In this document: piece by piece, positions 7,811 through 12,178 of the stretch
Layout: every line of letters begins with the position of its first letter
Numbering within the stretch: the first letter of the stretch is position 1
Assembly: GCA_014534155.1 (NCBI GenBank)
Contig: JACVSB010000029.1
Location: forward strand, 1 to 12,178
Source of the DNA: Thermoleophilia bacterium
Lineage (GTDB): Bacteria > Actinomycetota > Thermoleophilia > Gaiellales > Gaiellaceae
Direction of reading: 5' to 3'
DNA length: 12,178 nucleotides
Made by a program: the position numbers and the translations under genes
The notes under the pieces: model-generated
The model's input: the letters and a program-made list of their open reading frames with translations, nothing else
Database searches by the model: none
What the model was told of the DNA's origin: nothing

Positions 7811-8632
7811 GTGCCGGGGAGCACCGTCTGCCTCACCTTCGACTTCGACGCCCTCTCGGTCTGGCTCGCCTACGAGCGCGTCACGCCCGCGATGCTCGCG
7901 CGCGGCGAGTACGGGGCGCGCGTCGGCGTTCCGCGCGTCCTCGAGCTCCTCGCCTCCCACAGGGTGCCGGCGACGTTCTTCGTGCCCGGGCACACCGTGG
8001 AGTCGTTCCCGCGCGAGCTCCAGCGGATCCTCGCCGCGGGTCACGAGGTCGCCCACCACTCGTACGCGCACGTCGACCCGAGCAACCAGACGCGCGCGGA
8101 GGAGGAGGCCGATATGGACCGCGCGTGGCGCGCGCTCGAGGCCGCCGACGTGACGCCGCTCGGCTTCCGCGCGCCCTCGGCCGACCTCTCGCCGTCCACG
8201 CTCGAGCTCGTCGAGGCCCGCCCGTTCCTCTACGACTCCAGCCTGATGGCCGACGACTACCGGCCGTTCCGGCCACGGATCGGCGACCGCGTCGCGCGCG
8301 CGGAGCCGCTCGTTCGCGGCCGCGAGGCGGGCTTCTGGGAGCTTCCGCTCTCGTTCGAGCTCGACGACTGGGTCCACTTCCAGTTCAACTTCGACCCCTA
8401 CCGCCGCGGCGGGAGCCCGCCGAGCGAGGTCGGCGAGATCTGGCGGGCCGAGTTCGACTGGATGGACGAGAACGTGGAGGGCGGCGTCCTCACCTTCACG
8501 ATGCACCCGCAGGTGATCGCGCGCGGGAGCCGGATCGCCATGCTCGACGGCCTCGTCCGCCACATGGGCGAGCGGGGCGCGCGCTTCTCCACCATGGCCG
8601 ACGTTGCGCGAGGGCTATCGTCGCGCTCGTGA
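7811..8632 (+). CDS. CE4/NodB-fold amidohydrolase (polysaccharide deacetylase family, HpPgdA/cyclic-imide-hydrolase type)
   Basis: 273-residue cytoplasmic protein without a signal peptide or membrane anchor, which argues against a role on cell-wall polymer. Seen: motif 1 TFDFD (9-13; catalytic and metal Asp 11/13), His 61, motif 2 HSYAH (83-87; metal His 83 and 87), motif 3 FRAP (119-122, Arg 120), and the late TMHPQ (230-234, His 232) typical of this subgroup. The FDFDALSVWL beginning is like the H. pylori HP0310/PuuE-type branch, some members of which open cyclic imides or similar small amides. Inference: it hydrolyses a small amide, lactam or acylated amine linked to the neighbouring amine catabolism; the substrate is unknown. 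The start is GTG 7811, supported by TACGAT six bases upstream. It is translationally coupled to the VOC gene downstream. Confidence 0.88.
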   Translation: MPGSTVCLTFDFDALSVWLAYERVTPAMLARGEYGARVGVPRVLELLASHRVPATFFVPGHTVESFPRELQRILAAGHEVAHHSYAHVDPSNQTRAEEEADMDRAWRALEAADVTPLGFRAPSADLSPSTLELVEARPFLYDSSLMADDYRPFRPRIGDRVARAEPLVRGREAGFWELPLSFELDDWVHFQFNFDPYRRGGSPPSEVGEIWRAEFDWMDENVEGGVLTFTMHPQVIARGSRIAMLDGLVRHMGERGARFSTMADVARGLSSRS

Positions 8633-9117
8633 GCAGCGCGATCGACCCCCGCGTCCGCATCGGCCACGTCCACCTGAAGGTCGCCGACCTCGAGCGCTCG
8701 CTTGCCTTCTGGTGCGACGTCCTCGGGTTCGAGCTCCAGCAGCGGTTCGGCTCCCAGGCGGCCTTCGTGGCCGCCGGCGGCTACCACCACCACATCGGCC
8801 TGAACACGTGGGAGAGCCGCGGCGGCTCCCCGCCGCCGCCGGGAACGACCGGCCTCTTCCACGTCGCCGTCCTCTACCCGACGCGCGAGCTCCTGGCCGC
8901 CGCGCTCCGCCGCCTGCTCGAGGCCGGGATCGCTCTCGACGGCGCCTCGGACCACGGCGTCAGCGAGGCGCTGTACCTGCGCGACCCGGACGGAAACGGC
9001 GTCGAGCTCTACTGGGACCGACCTCGCGAGGAGTGGCCGGAGCCGGCTCCCGGGGAGCACGTCGGGATGTTCACGGCGCCGCTCGACGTCCGCTCGCTCC
9101 TCGAGCTCGCCCGCTAG
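8629..9117 (+). CDS. VOC-superfamily metalloenzyme (glyoxalase / catechol-2,3-dioxygenase-like, CatE type)
   Basis: 162 residues with two paired beta-alpha-beta-beta-beta modules, at about 10-63 and 76-131. Likely metal ligands are His 15 (GHVHLKVADLERS), His 78 (GLFHVAV) and Glu 126 (DGNGVELYWDRP). The middle YHHHIGLNTW (52-61) and SDHGVSEALYL (107-117) are as in the CatE/YfiE-like branch, whose true reactions are mostly unassigned. Length is about half that of two-domain extradiol dioxygenases. The GTG start at 8629 overlaps the deacetylase stop (GTGA 8629-8632), so the two proteins are probably made in a fixed ratio and act in one pathway. A frame reading further upstream lies entirely within the deacetylase gene and is rejected. 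Family assignment is sure; substrate is not. Confidence 0.9.
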   Translation: MSSAIDPRVRIGHVHLKVADLERSLAFWCDVLGFELQQRFGSQAAFVAAGGYHHHIGLNTWESRGGSPPPPGTTGLFHVAVLYPTRELLAAALRRLLEAGIALDGASDHGVSEALYLRDPDGNGVELYWDRPREEWPEPAPGEHVGMFTAPLDVRSLLELAR

Positions 9118-9153
9118 GCGTTTCGGGCCGCGTGCCGCGGGCAGGCACCGGCC

Positions 9154-9297
9154 ATGAGCGAGCACGAGACCGAAGCGCAGGACGACCTGCTCGAGGAGCA
9201 GGAGGGCAAGGGCTACGGCGAGGACGAGGGCGAGCGGGAGGCCGGGCTCGAGGAATCCGCCGAGGACGCCCCCGCCGGCCGCGGTCGCCCCGCGTAG
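9154..9297 (+). CDS. Small acidic protein of unknown function, 47 residues
   Basis: ATG 9154 to TAG 9295-9297 encodes 47 residues with about 40 percent Asp and Glu, no Cys, and no hydrophobic core (MSEHETEAQDD at the start, GRGRPA at the end). It is almost certainly unstructured or a short charged helix. Codon third positions are nearly all G or C, as in its neighbours. A weak GGCAGG lies about ten bases upstream. It follows the VOC gene by 36 bases and ends three bases before the convergent permease stop, so it fills the gap exactly. I do not recognise a family. It may be a real microprotein or a chance frame in GC-rich DNA. Confidence 0.5.
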   Translation: MSEHETEAQDDLLEEQEGKGYGEDEGEREAGLEESAEDAPAGRGRPA

Positions 9298-9300
9298 CTC

Positions 9301-10761
9301 TCAGAGCGTCGTCGCCGGCTGGGTGGCTGCCGGCTCGACCGCCTCCTCCGGCGTCGCGGGCGTCTCCTCGCGCAGGTGCACCGGCCCCCTGTCCTGCACG
9401 GCTCGCCGGAAGACGAAGAGGACGACCGAGAGCAGGAGGACGCCGACGCCGATCCACGTCTCCTTCGTCCCTCCGTAACCGGTGAGGCTCGGGTTCGAGG
9501 CCCCGACGACGATGAAGAACGCGTTCGCGGCGGCGAGAATCGCGGCGATCGCGAGCCAGATCCGCGGCAGCCTGATCGGCCGCGGCCACCCGGGCCGGTC
9601 CTTGCGCAGGAGGAGGAACCCGGTGAGGGCGAAGAAGTGCGCCGACATGTACCCGAGGTTGCCGGCGACGAGGATGGCGAGGATGTTGCCGACGAAGAAG
9701 ACGAGCAGGATGTTCACGACCATGTCCACCGTCATCGCGCGCGCGGGGACGTGGAAGCGGTTCAGGTGGAAGAGCTCCCGCAGGGTGACGCCGTCGCGCG
9801 CGATCCCATACAGCGCCCGCGACCCGTCCGCGGTCGCGGTGTTCATGGAGAGGACGAGGCTCGCGATGAGGAGGACGACCATGAGATCGCCCGCTCCGCC
9901 CACGATCGAGTCGAACGCGCCCACGTAGAACCCGGCCGGGTCGTCGAGCGCCGCCTGCTGTCCCACCGTGCCCGTGAGGCCGAGCGGGAGGAGGAAGTAG
10001 ACGGCCAGCGAGAAGAGCGCCGCCGAGCGAAGGGCGAGCGTCGTGTCCCGGACCGTGTCCTTGTACTCCGGCGCGAAGGCGGCGCACGTCTCGACCCCGT
10101 AGGCGGACCAGCCCATGATGTAGAGCCAGACGATCGCCGTCTTCCAGTCCGGGACCTCCCATGTCAGGTTCGACGAGGCGAAGTCACCAGTGAGGTACGG
10201 CAGGACGATGAAGACGCCGAGCGGGATCATGAGGAGGGCGCCCGTCACGTAGGCGACCCAGACCGTGGGGCGGATGCCGAAGATGTTGAACGCCCAGACC
10301 ATGACGATCACGCCCGCAGCGATCACGTGGGGGAAGCCGAGGTTGTCGGCGAGCCCGGTGGAGAAGGTCCAGTCCTGCCCGGGGAACCACTCGGCCTGGA
10401 TCAGCGACCCGATGAGGACGCCGAAGAGCGCGAGGACGCTCGACCACGCGAACCAGTACCCGAACGTCGCGATCGGTCCGACGAGCGAGAAGTAGCGGCG
10501 CCACCCCTCGTGCGCGTAGAGGGCAATCCCGCCGGGCTTGTCGGGGAACATCGCCGCGCTCTCCGAGTAGATCCAGTTGGACAGGACGCCGATCGTCATC
10601 GAGATCGTCCACAGAGCGACGGCGCCCCAGCCGCCGAGGACGCCGATCGAGAAGCCGAGCGACCCGATCAGGAACCCCGGGTTGGCCAGGGCGACGACGA
10701 AGCCGTCGTACCAGCGAAGCGCCTTCAGCAGCTGGCGTTCTTCAACGACTGCTTCCGCCAC
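9301..10761 (-). CDS. APC-superfamily amino acid/polyamine permease
   Basis: 486-residue integral membrane transporter with about 12 hydrophobic helices. Seen: the broken first helix with NPGFLIGSLG (27-36) that binds the substrate carboxyl or amine; the helix-6 region MGWSAYGVETCAAFAPEYKD (216-235), with the Gly-x-Glu and the later Glu/Asp typical of APC carriers; and the loop SRALYGIARDG (314-324). The tail after 455 is hydrophilic and Pro/Glu-rich, probably cytoplasmic. GTG 10761 is chosen because AAGGAGGAG (10765-10773) lies just upstream; the frame's longer N-terminus to 10833 crosses the promoter. Known of the family: proton- or antiport-driven transport of amino acids, GABA or polyamines. 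Inference from its neighbours: a putrescine or GABA carrier, but it could carry another amino acid. It is transcribed alone, convergent with the VOC unit. Confidence 0.9.
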   Translation of the reverse strand: MAEAVVEERQLLKALRWYDGFVVALANPGFLIGSLGFSIGVLGGWGAVALWTISMTIGVLSNWIYSESAAMFPDKPGGIALYAHEGWRRYFSLVGPIATFGYWFAWSSVLALFGVLIGSLIQAEWFPGQDWTFSTGLADNLGFPHVIAAGVIVMVWAFNIFGIRPTVWVAYVTGALLMIPLGVFIVLPYLTGDFASSNLTWEVPDWKTAIVWLYIMGWSAYGVETCAAFAPEYKDTVRDTTLALRSAALFSLAVYFLLPLGLTGTVGQQAALDDPAGFYVGAFDSIVGGAGDLMVVLLIASLVLSMNTATADGSRALYGIARDGVTLRELFHLNRFHVPARAMTVDMVVNILLVFFVGNILAILVAGNLGYMSAHFFALTGFLLLRKDRPGWPRPIRLPRIWLAIAAILAAANAFFIVVGASNPSLTGYGGTKETWIGVGVLLLSVVLFVFRRAVQDRGPVHLREETPATPEEAVEPAATQPATTL

Positions 10762-10803
10762 AGGCTCCTCCTTCGTCGCGCGTCCAGGGTCGCTGCCGGC
10801 GCG

Positions 10804-10833
10804 AACGTACCATTGACGGCGGAGGGCTTTCAA
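10804..10833 (-). promoter_or_regulatory. Promoter of the APC permease gene
   Basis: On the minus strand TTGAAA (10828-10833, five of six -35 matches), an 18-base spacer and TACGTT (10804-10809, TAnnnT -10) form a good sigma-70 type promoter. The predicted start near 10797 leaves a leader of about 35 bases carrying AAGGAGGAG before GTG 10761. It is the best-formed promoter in the window. Confidence 0.65.
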
Positions 10834-10867
10834 TCGCGTCGCGGCCGCCGCCCGCGCTCGCGTTCCC

Positions 10868-10873
10868 TACGAT
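10868..10873 (+). promoter_or_regulatory. Candidate -10 box, leaderless start of the zinc-ribbon gene
   Basis: TACGAT (10868-10873) is followed by exactly six bases and then GTG 10880. This is the same box, spacing and start codon as at 7799-7811. It lies in the string CGTTCCCTACG (10861-10871). No Shine-Dalgarno precedes the gene. No -35 is recognisable at the right distance. Confidence 0.55.
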
Positions 10874-10879
10874 CCGGGC

Positions 10880-11233
10880 GTGCGCGGGGCGCCGATCACG
10901 ATCAAGTGCGAGTGCGGTCAGGTCCGCCAGGTCGCCTACGGCGAGCGCTGGACGTGCGAGGTCTGCGGGCGCAGCTGGAACACCGCGCAGATCCCCGCCG
11001 ACGAGTACTGGGGGATCATGCGCACGATGCGCGGCTACCGGCTCTCGGTGATCGGCGTCGCGGCCGGCATGGCGCTCGTCTTCACGCTCCTCGCGCTCTT
11101 CGTGGCCGAGTCCCTCTTCCTGCTCCTGCCCGTCGTGCTCGCGGGGTGGTTCGTCTGGTACATGCCGTTCTGGCGCAGGAAGGTTCGCCGCCATGCACGC
11201 AACCTGCCGCGCTGGGAGATCCACCCGGATTGA
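10880..11233 (+). CDS. Zinc-ribbon two-helix membrane protein, function unknown
   Basis: 117 residues. The N-terminus carries a C-x-C ... C-x2-C set (Cys 10, 12, 26, 29), consistent with a rubredoxin/zinc-ribbon knuckle binding one zinc or iron. Two hydrophobic helices follow at about 55-75 and 77-97, joined by a very short turn (AES). A strongly basic end, RRKVRRHAR (99-107), should stay in the cytoplasm by the positive-inside rule, which also puts the metal knuckle inside. I do not recognise a named family. Such proteins are often sensors, scaffolds or quality-control factors, but nothing here decides. The GTG start is supported by TACGAT six bases before it. The stop overlaps the likely TTG start of the next gene, suggesting a two-gene unit. 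Confidence 0.8.
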   Translation: MRGAPITIKCECGQVRQVAYGERWTCEVCGRSWNTAQIPADEYWGIMRTMRGYRLSVIGVAAGMALVFTLLALFVAESLFLLLPVVLAGWFVWYMPFWRRKVRRHARNLPRWEIHPD

Positions 11234-11706
11234 CTCCGCCCCACGTCGCCGAGCCCCGCGCGCGCAACCCCGTGGCCGCGCGCGCCACGGGCTCGCGCCC
11301 CATCCTGCTCGCGACGCTCGCCGTCCCGTTCGCGCCGGAGGCCTCCGCGCTCGCCGTCGACACCGCGGTGGAAGCGGGCGCGCCGCTCCTGGTCGCCAAC
11401 GTCGTCGTCCTCCCCCCGCTCGGGATGTCCGTGAACATGGGCTATGACCAGATCGACGAGACGCCGGAGGACGCCCGCGCGCTGCGGGCGCCCGCCGAGC
11501 TCGCGCACGCGCTCGGCGTCGCCGTCGAGCGGGTGCGCGTGCGGAGCCCCCGGCCGGTCGCCGCGCTGCTCGAGCTCACGGCCGAGCGGGAGCCGGCGCT
11601 CCTCGTCTTCGGGCCCGACCCGTCACGGCTTCGGGCCGGGCGCTACGCCAGGGCCGCCCGCGCCGTCCGGGCTGGCGCGCCCTGCCTCGTCTGGACGCCG
11701 GCGTAG
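11230..11706 (+). CDS. Universal-stress-protein-like (UspA fold) protein
   Basis: 158 residues if started at TTG 11230, which overlaps the previous stop (TTGA 11230-11233); GTG 11272 (residue 15) is the alternative. The alternation of strands and helices fits the Usp fold: a first strand PILLATLAVPF (24-34), helix, second strand PLLVANVVVLP (52-62), and a late strand PALLVFGPD (122-130) followed by RAGRYARAARAVRAGAPCLVW (135-155). The usual ATP-binding G-x2-G-x9-G-S/T pattern is not intact, so it may not bind ATP. The first about 20 residues are Arg/Pro-rich and probably disordered. It is probably co-translated with the membrane zinc-ribbon protein, which may be its partner. Family assignment rests on fold pattern and the C-terminal APCLVW, so it is moderate. 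Confidence 0.68.
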   Translation: MTPPHVAEPRARNPVAARATGSRPILLATLAVPFAPEASALAVDTAVEAGAPLLVANVVVLPPLGMSVNMGYDQIDETPEDARALRAPAELAHALGVAVERVRVRSPRPVAALLELTAEREPALLVFGPDPSRLRAGRYARAARAVRAGAPCLVWTPA

Positions 11707-11729
11707 AGGCGAGCGGCCTCTCTCGGCGG

Positions 11730-11749
11730 GCCGGAGTCAGTGCTCCGGC
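11730..11749. other. Inverted repeat between convergent genes
   Basis: GCCGGAG, six bases (TCAGTG) and CTCCGGC form a perfect 7-bp stem in the 30-base gap between the Usp-like gene and the convergent right-edge gene, extending over the latter's stop codon. A second short stem, GAGGC/GCCTC (11706-11720), lies just before. No T-run follows on either strand. They could act as a weak bidirectional terminator. Confidence 0.3.
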
Positions 11750-12178
11750 GGCTCCCAGCCCTCGAGCACCGGCGGCTTCCAGTCCGTCCCGACGGTCTTC
11801 GACCCCTCGACCCAGGGCCCGAGCTCGGGCTGGGGGAACTTGGCATGGCGCTCCTTCAGCTGGATCCCGTACGAGTTGCCCGACTGCAGGTGCTTGACGA
11901 GGACCTTGCGCGCGATCTCGTCCTCGCGCCCCTCGGGGATCGGAAAGTAGATCTTGAGGAACGAGTTCGAGTAGCGGTCGAAGACGGCCGGCACGCCCTC
12001 CTCCTCGAGCAGGTGGACGTCCTCGAGCCAGTTCAGGTCCTCGCCGGGCGTCGCCGCGAGGAGGTCGACGTCCTCGAGGAGCGCGATCGCCTCCTGGTAG
12101 GGGAAGCGGTGCCCGGCGAGGTACTCAGCGTCGATCGCGACGATCTTCTCCGGCTCCTTCGCCGGCTGGGCGTGGGGA
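11737..12178 (-). CDS. Unrecognised protein, N-terminus beyond the right edge
   Basis: The frame is open from the window end to TGA at 11737-11739, giving 146 residues. The shorter reading from GTG 11994 is an arbitrary internal start. The visible part is mixed alpha/beta and soluble, with no membrane segment. It begins Pro/Ala/Lys-rich (PAKEPEKIVAID), has acidic helices (LLEDVDLL, NWLEDVHLLEEEG), a strand-rich centre (NSFLKIYFPIPEGREDE, at about 71-87), and a Trp/Pro-rich tail (DWKPPVLEGWEPPEH, 132-146). Codon use is as in neighbouring genes, so it is a real gene. I do not recognise the family and assign no function. It converges on the Usp-like gene. Confidence 0.75.
   Translation of the reverse strand, partial: PHAQPAKEPEKIVAIDAEYLAGHRFPYQEAIALLEDVDLLAATPGEDLNWLEDVHLLEEEGVPAVFDRYSNSFLKIYFPIPEGREDEIARKVLVKHLQSGNSYGIQLKERHAKFPQPELGPWVEGSKTVGTDWKPPVLEGWEPPEH

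Noticed and set aside
6296..8563. Apparent 755-residue protein on the minus strand extending the oxidase far upstream
   Set aside because: The added part is antisense to the deacetylase gene, lacks protein-like composition, and the oxidase begins properly at ATG 7735 beside a promoter. Open antisense frames are expected at this GC content.
8125..8628. Upstream extension of the VOC reading frame
   Set aside because: It lies wholly within the deacetylase gene in another frame; the GTGA overlap at 8629 gives the natural start.
9376..11706. Apparent 776-residue plus-strand protein
   Set aside because: Most of it is antisense to the APC permease and is Arg/Asp/Glu-rich shadow sequence; only the end, from 11230, is a real Usp-like gene.
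1..12178. tRNA, rRNA, insertion sequence, phage or CRISPR signals
   Set aside because: No conserved RNA stems, transposase motifs, terminal repeats or repeat-spacer patterns were found on either strand by reading.

Overview
The window is very GC-rich, with C or G at nearly every third codon position. It has Actinomycete-style expression signals: strong GGAGG ribosome sites inside operons, and several genes that appear leaderless, with a TAnnnT -10 box a few bases before a GTG or ATG. Together with the protein sequences this suggests an uncultured or deep-branching actinobacterium. A Thermoleophilia/Gaiellales-like lineage is my guess and cannot be proven from the window. No RNA genes, insertion sequences, CRISPR arrays or phage genes were seen, and no gap between genes exceeds about 130 bases.

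Layout, left to right. (1) 1-526, minus: an Lrp/AsnC regulator cut by the left edge. (2) 648-4686, minus: a complete ABC importer of the spermidine/putrescine class in the order ATPase, lipoprotein binding protein, permease, permease. Two junctions are 4-base stop/start overlaps. The binding protein resembles E. coli YdcS, so the unit is a YdcSTUV-type importer. (3) 4771-4794: a perfect 10-bp hairpin that separates this operon from (4) 4816-7735, minus: a FAD-dependent amine oxidase-like protein of the DAO/PuuB type followed by a gamma-aminobutyraldehyde dehydrogenase (PatD/YdcW type). (5) 7811-9297, plus: a divergent unit with a CE4/NodB-fold amidohydrolase of the HpPgdA/cyclic-imide-hydrolase type, a VOC metalloenzyme coupled by a GTGA overlap, and a 47-residue acidic small protein. 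(6) 9301-10761, minus: an APC-family amino acid/polyamine permease with a readable promoter. (7) 10880-11706, plus: a two-helix membrane protein with an N-terminal zinc ribbon, and a UspA-like protein probably starting at a TTG that overlaps the previous stop. (8) 11737-12178, minus: an unrecognised gene entering from the right edge.

How it fits together (inference). Polyamines enter through the ABC importer and perhaps the APC permease. The flavin oxidase removes an amino group to give an aminoaldehyde, PatD oxidises that to GABA, and the Lrp-type regulator may sense an amino acid. E. coli also keeps ydcSTUV next to patD. Here neither the glutamylating enzyme PuuA nor a putrescine transaminase is present, and a flavin oxidase sits directly before the dehydrogenase. 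That combination, with the divergent amidohydrolase/VOC pair, is the most interesting part of the window. A second notable signal is a promoter pattern, TACGAT-N6-GTG, that occurs at two unrelated genes.
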